DNA from: CAVYGM01 sp963768025
GTDB taxonomy: Bacteria; Bacteroidota; Bacteroidia; Cytophagales; Spirosomataceae
Assembly: GCA_963768025.1 (NCBI GenBank)
Contig: CAVYGM010000011.1
Span: 422,895-486,894, forward strand
Direction of reading: 5' to 3'
DNA: 64,000 nt
In this document: positions 56,934 through 64,000 of the stretch, piece by piece
Layout: every line of letters begins with the position of its first letter
How positions within the stretch are numbered: position 1 is the stretch's first letter
The notes under the pieces: model-generated
The model's database searches: none
Told to the model about the DNA's origin: nothing
What the model saw: only the letters and a program-made list of their open reading frames with translations
Position numbers and translations under genes: made by a program

Positions 56934-59900
56934 TCACCTAAATAGTTTAGAGAAGAAGGCCTCAATCTTAACCAGGTAGGAGGGATCTTTCTCTTTGATG
57001 TCATACTTTTCCTTTGTGTATTCATCCAGATCTCCCAGGTATTCACTACCAAAAACCTCCATCCATTCCATGATTTCATCGTAGCTATAATCAAGCGTTT
57101 GACCATCGCCATAGGTAAAGAAATTACCTCTCTGTTTTTTGAGGTTGGTTTTTAGAAGGGCTTTCCCAGCTCGCACGTACAAGCAGCTATCCTTTATCAA
57201 ATGTACCTGGTTTGGCACGGTATTGAGGTATACTGTTTGTACCATTGTGGCACTATCCATTGTATTAATCTTATGACCTGATGCTTTTAATGAATATTTT
57301 TTGCCTTCGATGGTGAAATTAATGGGACTCTCAAATCCTTTGACAGGAGTATTTTTTTTGCCTGGGACCACTGCCAGGTGATATTTATTTGCATGGTCAG
57401 TACGTACCTTCCATTGCTTATTGGCAAATAACTCCACTCCTGCGCTATCATTCTCGGCTTTATGGTATTCAAGTAATCCCTCTGGGCCAATACCCTGCAC
57501 TTCATAGTTGCTCTCTTTATCAACGGTCACGAGCCATTTCCCGTCAGCTGAAAATTCAGCTTTAATACTATTTTTCCGACCGTTGAGAAAATCTTTTGCC
57601 TGGCCGGTCTCCGTGCTGAATAATCGGTATTTCCCCCACAAATCAACCACTAATATCCATTGCCCATTGGGGGAGAATTCTACGTACCAACATTTTTCAT
57701 CCCCATTGGCAAATTTAAGGGCCTTGTCTGTCTCTGTATCAAAAACCTGATAAATACCTTCCCCGTTACGGACATAATACCATTGGCTATCAGGCGAAAA
57801 TACTAGGGTGTCAATGTTGTTCTCTCCTAATGGAAAAATCTCTTTCCTCTCTTTATCCATTTCCCATTTCTGGAATAAACCCACCTGACTTATTGTAAAC
57901 ATGTATTTGTCATCGGCCGAAAACGTGGCATCGTTGATTTGTTCATTTTTTAAGAAATTGGGTACTTGCCCTCCCCCGATGCTCCATATTTTGGCGTTAC
58001 CTAAGCTATTTTTTGTAAATACCCACTTCCCATTGTCCGAAATCCTTGCATACCAGATGTCACTTCCTCCATTAAAGACATTGTGCTTAATTCCCTTGCA
58101 GGTTTCCCAAACAAATGACTCGTAGGCTCCATTTTTTATAAAGAGCCAATCTCCGTTGCTTGAAAAGATCGGTAAGGAAAGGCCTCTTTCGTTTTTTAGG
58201 AAATCATGTACCTGCCCGTCCGCGGTTTCCCAAATACGGCATTCATCTTTATCATTTCGGGTAAATAGCAATTGCCCGTTATCAGAAAAAACCGCCTCCC
58301 TAAGAGGTCTATCTAATTTAAGAAAATCCGGTTGCTTTCTTTTTGTCAAATCCCACACCTTGATTCTACCCTTTTCATGAGTCGTGAGCAGCCATTTCCC
58401 ATTGGCCGAAAATTCGGCCGACATTATGCCTTGTTCCGACCTAAAAAAATCCGGCACCTTTCCTGTTGCAGTTTCCCACACCTTATAGGTGTAGTTCTCA
58501 TCAGAGGTGAGTAGCCATTTGCTGTCACTTGAAAACTCTTCGCGCCAGACCCCTGTCTCAGTAGTAAGATACGTAAGCTCCCTCTTTTTGCCGAGGTCCC
58601 ACACTCGGCTTCGCCCCTCCGAATCAGTTGTAAAGAGCCACCTACCATCGTTTGAGAATCGTGCTACCGAAATATTCTTTGCACTTTGGAGAAAAGCATA
58701 TTTTTTTTTCGATTCGGTATCCCACACTATGTATTTATCTTTATTTGGGTTGGCAGTAAGCATCCATTTTCCATCAGCGGATACTTCTTCCACACGAAGG
58801 TTTTTCTCTACCTTGAATGAATTGGACAGCGTTCCATTTTCAATGTTCCATACCTGAAATTCAGCTACTTCATTTGCGTCAGTGGAATACGTAACCAGCC
58901 GTGTGAGAGTAGGTTTTCCTGATAAGAAATTCTCAAATCTTATTTTTTCTTTAAACCGATGAGTAGGACTGGCATTGAAAGTTTTTAACGTTTTCTTTTT
59001 TAATGCGTTCGTAGCTTTCTGGTCATTTGTTAAGCGATCTCCAACTTCCATTAATCGCAATAAATGGACTGGAATAATGTTCTCCGCCTCGGAGGTCCAA
59101 TAATGTACCTTGGCAATGTTTGTTGCTACAACGGACTCCTCTCTGGCCAAAAGAGCGTATATTACCAAGATTCCGGCGCAGATAAGGAGCACTAGTATGC
59201 CAATCAGATATCGGCCGAGCCGTTGGTTCTTATCTTCCAGATTCCGCGTTCTCTCCTCGTTGTTTTTCCGGCTCTCCTCAATGTATTGAATAATTCCTCC
59301 CTTATCATCGTTGCCTTCCAACTCATCGTTGATTTCGGCCTGGTATTTGTCGTAGAGCTCCACATATTCTTCGTTGAGATAGCTGCCATCGCCTTCGATC
59401 GGCAAGTTATAACTGGTGCGGATGCTTTGGGTGATTTCCTTCACCAGGCGCTGGGAGGCCGTGCGTTTGTTGGCCAGGATTCCCGCCAGCGTATCATGAG
59501 CTAGTTCGTAGTACTGGTTATCTTTTCGAATGAGCCGGGCCTCCTGCAACTGAGTAAGGCAGTGCCCCAACTGCTCCTTACTTAGTTTGTTTTTTGGGTT
59601 TAATTTTGGCGATTCTTCGGCAATGGGCCGCTTGGTTCCATCGTCGGTTACAAAACTATCCAGCAAATCCCGCACCCAAGTCTGCTGTATTCCCAGGGAG
59701 TTGGCCATGGCTTCTTCCTGATCTTGCAGGTATACCTCCAACACTTTCCGTACATCCCCTACTCTGTCCAGGGTTTTGGTGGTTATGGTCACGGGAGGCG
59801 GGGGCGTTGTTGCCTGCCACTCCTGGCCCGGATCTTCCACCAGGGCAGTTTTCCACAACTTATCCATGTACACCTGCAGGTAGGCCAACTGACTGGTGGC

Positions 59901-60659
59901 CTTGCCTTCCAGAAGGTTGTCGGCGATAGACCTGCCTACTTCCGGAGGATCACAACTGATGTTGAAGTACCTAAATGAGCCTTCCAGGACTTCATTAATT
60001 CTGGCGGTATTCATAGGTTCCACCCGGAGTCGAAAGTCGAACAAGGTAGGCAGGTACTTTTCGTAACTATAGAGTTGCCCCAGAAACTCTTCCCGAAAGC
60101 TAAAGACCACCTTGCAGGGAAGGGTGGTGGCCAACTGCTGTAGGGTAGTGAACAGCTCTTTTACTTCCTTCAGCTCCCCGTCTGTATCCAGGATTACTTT
60201 CCCATTTTTATCCCGGTGCGCCAGGGTGAATATTTCTTCAAACTGATCGAAGAACAAATATACCGGGCGGTAATAGGTGTTATATGTATGGATAATGTGG
60301 TCCGGAATGGAGGAGGTTTCGGGCAGACCAGAAATGGATTGCAAATCTTTTTTTAGAGAAGAAATAAAATCTTCGCCCCGCCGGATCATGAGGGGGATCC
60401 AGTCGGGGCCACTGAATTTTTTGCTAAGCCCACATTGGATCAGGCTGGTCTTTCCGGTTCCCGAGGGGCCGTACAGTAGCACCAGGTTGGTGGCAAAAAG
60501 CATTTCGTACAATTCCTTGATCTCGGCATCCCGGCCCCAGAAAGCATCCTTGTCTTCAGCGCTGTAGGGAGCCAGAAATTTGAACGGGCTTTTGAGGGCT
60601 TTTTCCGAAGTACCTGGCTTTTCCGAGGGATTCGACTCTTTTTTATTTTTAGGCATCAT
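56934..60659 (-). CDS. STAND NTPase with WD40 repeats and a membrane anchor (nSTAND1 type)
   Basis: A 1241-residue sensor protein. N-terminal nSTAND1 NTPase: Walker A GPSGTGKTS (residues 64-72), Walker B PVYLFFDQFEEIF (132-144), a winged-helix element YELAHDTLAG (384-393). A charged coiled coil leads to one membrane helix at about 482-504 (YLIGILVLLICAGILVIYAL). The C-terminal 700 residues form about fourteen WD40-like blades with repeated cores (FSADGKWLVT, FSSDSKWLLT, FSPNGQWILV). Proteins of this kind act as NLR-like, oligomerising sensors of infection or stress. Its start overlaps the stop of the upstream CHAT protease gene by 4 bases, so the two are one translational unit. Orientation of the WD40 part (outside or cytoplasmic) is uncertain. 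Confidence 0.85.
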   Translation of the reverse strand: MMPKNKKESNPSEKPGTSEKALKSPFKFLAPYSAEDKDAFWGRDAEIKELYEMLFATNLVLLYGPSGTGKTSLIQCGLSKKFSGPDWIPLMIRRGEDFISSLKKDLQSISGLPETSSIPDHIIHTYNTYYRPVYLFFDQFEEIFTLAHRDKNGKVILDTDGELKEVKELFTTLQQLATTLPCKVVFSFREEFLGQLYSYEKYLPTLFDFRLRVEPMNTARINEVLEGSFRYFNISCDPPEVGRSIADNLLEGKATSQLAYLQVYMDKLWKTALVEDPGQEWQATTPPPPVTITTKTLDRVGDVRKVLEVYLQDQEEAMANSLGIQQTWVRDLLDSFVTDDGTKRPIAEESPKLNPKNKLSKEQLGHCLTQLQEARLIRKDNQYYELAHDTLAGILANKRTASQRLVKEITQSIRTSYNLPIEGDGSYLNEEYVELYDKYQAEINDELEGNDDKGGIIQYIEESRKNNEERTRNLEDKNQRLGRYLIGILVLLICAGILVIYALLAREESVVATNIAKVHYWTSEAENIIPVHLLRLMEVGDRLTNDQKATNALKKKTLKTFNASPTHRFKEKIRFENFLSGKPTLTRLVTYSTDANEVAEFQVWNIENGTLSNSFKVEKNLRVEEVSADGKWMLTANPNKDKYIVWDTESKKKYAFLQSAKNISVARFSNDGRWLFTTDSEGRSRVWDLGKKRELTYLTTETGVWREEFSSDSKWLLTSDENYTYKVWETATGKVPDFFRSEQGIMSAEFSANGKWLLTTHEKGRIKVWDLTKRKQPDFLKLDRPLREAVFSDNGQLLFTRNDKDECRIWETADGQVHDFLKNERGLSLPIFSSNGDWLFIKNGAYESFVWETCKGIKHNVFNGGSDIWYARISDNGKWVFTKNSLGNAKIWSIGGGQVPNFLKNEQINDATFSADDKYMFTISQVGLFQKWEMDKERKEIFPLGENNIDTLVFSPDSQWYYVRNGEGIYQVFDTETDKALKFANGDEKCWYVEFSPNGQWILVVDLWGKYRLFSTETGQAKDFLNGRKNSIKAEFSADGKWLVTVDKESNYEVQGIGPEGLLEYHKAENDSAGVELFANKQWKVRTDHANKYHLAVVPGKKNTPVKGFESPINFTIEGKKYSLKASGHKINTMDSATMVQTVYLNTVPNQVHLIKDSCLYVRAGKALLKTNLKKQRGNFFTYGDGQTLDYSYDEIMEWMEVFGSEYLGDLDEYTKEKYDIKEKDPSYLVKIEAFFSKLFR

Positions 60660-62446
60660 CCTGCTATTTTCATACCTAGTAAAGTTCCAAAATGATCAAA
60701 CTGCGCTCTCAGATTATGGTAGAAACGTCGTGTAGTTTCACTGTCTGATTGTTTGTGGATGACGTATTCGGAATTTGAGGGCACATAAAACGTTCTATAT
60801 ATGATCTGATCGGGTAACAAATCATCACAAAAACTGATGTTCGGAATCTGGGCCTTGTCGTAGAGCACATTATTGTCAATTAGAAAAGGGGATAGATTCA
60901 GGTAGCGTAAGGTATTCAGTTCCTGTAGTACCTCGCCCGTTTTTCTAATAAGCAGTACGCAGTGGTTGTCAGGAGCCGTTTGATCGGTTATTTTTTCTTT
61001 GGTATCCAGTGGGTCAAGCTGCCGGTAATCCGTCCATTTGTAAGTAGAGAGGGCAAAGCCATAGCTGGGGACAAGCCGGGTGCGGTCTTTGTACACAATC
61101 ATGTTCTTGATGGTGACAAAAGTGTAATCTTTCAGGAAAATCAGTTGCGTCAGCAGCTCGCTCAGCCGGGCTTCGGCTAGTTCGCACTGCTGGCCCGCCT
61201 GTTTAGGATGCATTTTCTCGTAGTCAGGGGCGCCAAGTTTCTCCGCTTTTTCAATCCGGACTTTGATATCAAAGAAGACTTGCTCAGTGCCAAGAAGTAC
61301 CTGCTGATCCAGGTTCAGCAGATCCTTAACCATCACCTTGGTTGTGTCTGTTTTTTTGAGAAGATTGATGCCGTCCACACTGGTGGTCATGCCCGAAAAA
61401 GGGGAGCGTTTGGTCAGGTCGCACAATATGGCCAGGCTTTCGGGTAGCTCCACCTCCGGTTCCCGAATAAGTAGCTCCCGAACTTCGGCCAATGTTATAG
61501 ATTTTAGCAGTTCTTTGAGTACTTTGAAAAAATCTGACATTTTTTTCAATCGCTTCACATCCGGCTCAGAAAAGGAATCATCTACCTGCACAAAAGACCC
61601 CTGACGGGGAGCGGGCGGCGCGCACAGATCATGAATATACTTGGTAATGAACTGGGGGAACTTGGAATAAATTTCCCCCCGGGCCGCGCTGAAATCACTC
61701 AGGTCGTTGATCGTTTCATCGGTTTTGGAAAACTCGCGGTACAGGGTGTCCGTCAGGAGTTTGTTGGTCTTGAATTCTGGCGCATGCTGAAACTCCCGTA
61801 TCGCATCGGTGATACTCCACTCGTCGTCGTCACTATTTGTGGTTTTGAGAATCCAGGGGGTATCGTTATCGCTTTTTCCGGTATCCAGCGAGCGGGATAC
61901 CTCGTCGCTGGGTCCGGTTAATTTCAGGATTGGGGTGGTGCGGTAGTTCTGGGCATTGTTGAGGGCAAGTTGAAAGGCATTCGCCACGGTATTGTCCTCG
62001 CTCATTTCTTTCCAGAAGGTAGCTGAGAAAATCGTGGCAGCTTTGTCATTAATGGGGGCTTCGGTGGCTATAACGACGGGTATCTGCTTGTTGAGCAAAT
62101 GAGACACATGCCCGGCCGAAGAGCAGCCATTGATCATCACCAATTTTAAAATGGGGCATTGACTCAGCTCGTTGGCCAGTCCAATGGCCGAAAGGGCATC
62201 ACCGGCCGTTTCTATTTGCAGATCGCCCGCATGGCCACTGTACATAAAAGCCACGGTCCGGTCTTTGCATTCGGCCAGAGCCTGCCGCAACTTGGGTATG
62301 GTAGCGGTGTAGATGGGGAGAATTTTGAGTTGATAATCCCGCTTGCCCAACTGTCGTTGAATTTCTTCGATCTCGGTGGCAAGGTAGCCTAGGGGAGACT
62401 CGGTGCTATTGGCATACGCGAGGATAATGACGGGACGGTTATCCAT
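60656..62446 (-). CDS. CHAT-domain caspase-like protease, partner of the STAND protein
   Basis: A 596-residue protein from the ATG at 62446; the frame is open 28 codons further but the CHAT fold begins right here (RPVIILAYANSTESPLGYL). The caspase-like dyad is visible: His72 in FMYSGHAGDLQIE and Cys108 in LVMINGCSSAGHVS, a layout typical of CHAT/separase-like peptidases. Residues about 190-330 are helical linker; the C-terminal half (about 330-596) has no recognised domain. Stop and next start overlap (ATGA). In characterised systems CHAT proteases are the effectors unleashed by an NTPase or RNA sensor; here the STAND-WD40 protein is the obvious switch. Substrate unknown. Confidence 0.85.
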   Translation of the reverse strand: MDNRPVIILAYANSTESPLGYLATEIEEIQRQLGKRDYQLKILPIYTATIPKLRQALAECKDRTVAFMYSGHAGDLQIETAGDALSAIGLANELSQCPILKLVMINGCSSAGHVSHLLNKQIPVVIATEAPINDKAATIFSATFWKEMSEDNTVANAFQLALNNAQNYRTTPILKLTGPSDEVSRSLDTGKSDNDTPWILKTTNSDDDEWSITDAIREFQHAPEFKTNKLLTDTLYREFSKTDETINDLSDFSAARGEIYSKFPQFITKYIHDLCAPPAPRQGSFVQVDDSFSEPDVKRLKKMSDFFKVLKELLKSITLAEVRELLIREPEVELPESLAILCDLTKRSPFSGMTTSVDGINLLKKTDTTKVMVKDLLNLDQQVLLGTEQVFFDIKVRIEKAEKLGAPDYEKMHPKQAGQQCELAEARLSELLTQLIFLKDYTFVTIKNMIVYKDRTRLVPSYGFALSTYKWTDYRQLDPLDTKEKITDQTAPDNHCVLLIRKTGEVLQELNTLRYLNLSPFLIDNNVLYDKAQIPNISFCDDLLPDQIIYRTFYVPSNSEYVIHKQSDSETTRRFYHNLRAQFDHFGTLLGMKIAG

Positions 62447-62986
62447 GGGGTTGAGTATGGGGGTGGAATAGTAACACCCAAAGTACAAAAACCCAGCGAT
62501 ATACCTAGTACCGTATACTCGAAAGCGCACCGGATTGCCCGGTGATTTTGCAAAAAATAATAAGGGTGTGGATATAGTCGGTACTTCATGACAAAGTGCC
62601 TCTACTTTTCTAATATCACGTCTTTCTCATCGTAAGAAATTAGATAAGGAGGGGCGGTGTGGATACTTGCGGGAAATATTCCTCCAAAAGAAGGGGAAAT
62701 GAGGGCCAGTTGAAATAGAAAAAATTCGAGAAAACGACATTTTTTCTCGAAGAATTGAGGAGCCGACAACTATACACCAGGCTATTCTGGAAGTAAAAGG
62801 CAGCAGCCCACAAGAAAGTTGGCGCGTTGTACTCTGATAATCAACGGGTAGCTTGGCTCCATACCCATCATTTCCATTCATCCCTGATAAATGCCGTTCG
62901 ACTTAACTTCTGCCACACAGGTGTAGAAGGTACCTTCTTTGACGTAGAAATAGGCTATGATTTTTAACTCAAAACCTTCAACTGCC
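62447..62986. other. Gap between the CHAT gene and the small secreted protein gene
   Basis: About 540 bases with no convincing gene; the frame at 62627-62881 on the minus strand has no start signal, family or codon pattern. The region must hold the promoter of the CHAT/STAND operon and that of the small secreted protein. Confidence 0.5.
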
Positions 62987-63418
62987 ATGAGAACAGTAAC
63001 CAAAACCCTGATGATTGCCTTGTGTAGCGTCTTGATGAGCGGAGCGGTGTCAGCTACGGACCCGGCAGCAGCCCTGCAAACGGAGGTCGGTCAAACCGAC
63101 GATGCGGCAAAAAAAGCGCCCTTTCGGGTGGGTATGTATCGCATTATTCATTCGCTAACTATGAATGTACTGGTAGAAAAGCAACTTGGCGAGCGGGTGG
63201 TGGTAAAACTGCTGGACCCCCGTGGACACGTGCTATTTGAGGATATTCTGGGCAGAAAGCAGCAGAAGTACGGCCGGAAGTTCGATTTTTCCCAGGTAGC
63301 TGATGGACGCTATTCGATGGTTATTACCAACGGCGATAAAGAGGTTGTCAACGATATCCAGCTAGCTACCTATACCCTATACGAAATGCCAGCCCGGAAT
63401 CTGGTAACCTTGAAGTAA
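62987..63418 (+). CDS. Small exported protein of unknown function
   Basis: A 143-residue protein from the ATG at 62987, where a signal peptide begins (RTVTKTLMIALCSVLMSG); the frame is open 10 codons upstream. The mature part is beta-rich with FRVGMYRIIHSLTMNVLV, ERVVVKLLDPRGHVLFED, FDFSQVADGRYSMVITNG, which reads like a single beta-sandwich domain related to the type IX secretion C-terminal sorting domain. I do not assign a function. No close neighbours on the same strand. Confidence 0.68.
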   Translation: MRTVTKTLMIALCSVLMSGAVSATDPAAALQTEVGQTDDAAKKAPFRVGMYRIIHSLTMNVLVEKQLGERVVVKLLDPRGHVLFEDILGRKQQKYGRKFDFSQVADGRYSMVITNGDKEVVNDIQLATYTLYEMPARNLVTLK

Positions 63419-63554
63419 CCGTAGATGTTAGGTGAGGGCGCTACCTTCTGGTTCTTGGAAGTGATCCTTTATTTTGAGGCCCAGCATGCGCCAGTGCGGA
63501 TATGAAAGAGGCTGTTTCGGGTGAGGTTGTTTTAATTTTCATTCTGGAGCAGCC

Positions 63555-63613
63555 TCCTCCCACTCGCCGAAAAGCATCGAATTGTTTCCAAAGTAGAGGA
63601 ACTCATGGCAATT
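63555..63613 (+). pseudogene. Remnant of a type I restriction specificity subunit (hsdS 3' part)
   Basis: One frame reads PLAEKHRIVSKVEELMAI, the conserved helix-capping block at the end of HsdS half-subunits (usual form PLAEQxRIVAKVEELMAL). Nothing HsdS-like is seen before it and the frame runs into the palindrome at 63609. It is an 18-residue scrap, so the identification rests on one motif. Confidence 0.45.
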
Positions 63614-63923
63614 GTATACGCAGTGCGTATACAATTGATTCGTCGGGAAAATCGGCAGCAAACTGCATGCATTGCCGGAGCTGCTTTTCGCCCCACCCTT
63701 TGCCGTAGGCTTCGGTAAGTTGCCCTGCCAGCGACTTCACCACCTGTTGCCCGTATCCGGCGCGCTCGTTGCCGAGTACATCGTCGGTACTACGTTGGCC
63801 TACGTGCCAATACAGTGAGGTCAGCTCGGCGTTGACAGCCACAGCTACCGTCTGCCGACTCTGCTCAATGAGTTTTTTCACATCGGCCACTACGGGCGAA
63901 AGAGACGATAAATTTCCGTTCAT
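63603..63923 (-). pseudogene. Truncated DUF1016/YhcG nuclease-family N terminus
   Basis: A 106-residue frame that matches the N-terminal helical domain of DUF1016 (YhcG) proteins: VVADVKKLIEQSRQ, SLYWHVGQRSTDDVLG, YGQQVVKSLAGQL, QLRQCMQFAADFPDESIVYAL. Family members are about 340-380 residues with a C-terminal PD-(D/E)XK nuclease domain; here the protein ends two residues after the point where family members read QLSW. The stop lies inside the hsdS remnant, and a 29-base palindrome covers the junction. YhcG genes commonly lie between hsdM and hsdS, so this is a scar of a type I restriction locus. Confidence 0.75.
63609..63637. repeat. 29-base palindrome at the yhcG/hsdS junction
   Basis: CAATTGTATACGCA and TGCGTATACAATTG are perfect reverse complements around a single central G. 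Part of it is ordinary yhcG coding sequence (VYALR then QL), so some symmetry may be chance, but it coincides with the breakpoint. Confidence 0.6.
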
Positions 63924-64000
63924 AGCAGTCTTTTAAGATCAAAGGTCGCAGGGCACAGAAGTGGATGCCAGAATGCAAATTACGTATTTATACCCATAAA

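Noticed and set aside
55888..56937. Long minus-strand open frame (349 codons) opposite cysM
   Set aside because: It lies antisense to a clear cysteine synthase gene, has no family resemblance, and reflects codon bias of the real gene.
62627..62881. Minus-strand frame upstream of the CHAT gene as a third gene of the system
   Set aside because: No start signal, no family, and implausible composition; it overlaps the likely promoter region.
1..64000. CRISPR arrays, tRNA or rRNA genes
   Set aside because: No regularly spaced repeats were seen, and no intergenic stretch shows a tRNA or rRNA-like pattern by eye; a covariance-model scan would be needed to exclude small RNAs.

Overview
The window comes from a Bacteroidota chromosome, most likely order Cytophagales (a Spirosoma/Dyadobacter-like member; the family is inference). 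Signs of this are a SusC/SusD pair, a hybrid two-component regulator, a fused alpha/beta 2-oxoacid dehydrogenase E1, a DUF1573 protein, several TonB-linked outer-membrane proteins, and promoters with the Bacteroidota -7 element TAnnTTTG. No tRNA, rRNA, CRISPR array or intact insertion sequence was seen.

Layout. 0-5.4 kb (minus strand): end of a surface-glycan locus (PglD/NeuD-like start, PglC-like sugar-phosphate transferase), a TPR sensor kinase and the E1 fusion. 5.4-13.6 kb: DUF1573 protein, a HepT/MntA toxin-antitoxin pair lodged at a duplicated 3' end of lptD, lptD, a cell-wall amidase, an MCE/MlaD protein and a carboxyltransferase. 13.8-26.2 kb: accessory region with a DUF6134 protein, two tandem membrane paralogues, a 7TMR-LytTR regulator next to a sterol-desaturase-family enzyme and a TonB receptor, then small secreted and membrane proteins. 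26.9-30.3 kb: valS and a zeta-like toxin pair. 30.4-42.3 kb: a fructan utilisation locus (fructose-type sensor regulator, SusC, SusD, GH32 lipoprotein, sugar transporter, fructokinase). 42.3-47.5 kb: YdeI-like protein, tricorn-type S41 protease, intradiol-dioxygenase-like lipoprotein. 47.6-49.0 kb: AbiE pair. 49.4-56.9 kb: GNAT, metal-dependent hydrolase, fadD, two alpha/beta hydrolases, MscS channel, cysM. 56.9-62.4 kb: a translationally coupled CHAT protease plus membrane-anchored STAND-NTPase/WD40 pair. 63.5-63.9 kb: scar of a type I restriction locus (hsdS and yhcG remnants).

The most interesting system is the CHAT/STAND-WD40 pair, which looks like an NLR-like sensor coupled to a caspase-like protease. 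With HepT/MntA, zeta-like, AbiE and the restriction scar, the window holds five conflict-type loci. Two regulatory circuits can be read from the DNA: a 20-bp-period direct repeat shared by the LytTR gene and its neighbour, and a 35-bp promoter block shared by the fructan regulator and the sugar transporter.

Quality caution: between about 14.3 and 55.2 kb roughly thirty-five single-frame breaks interrupt genes that otherwise read cleanly across the break, including two in valS, which is normally essential. The flanking regions have none. I read most as sequence errors, and describe such genes as one unit with the break positions.
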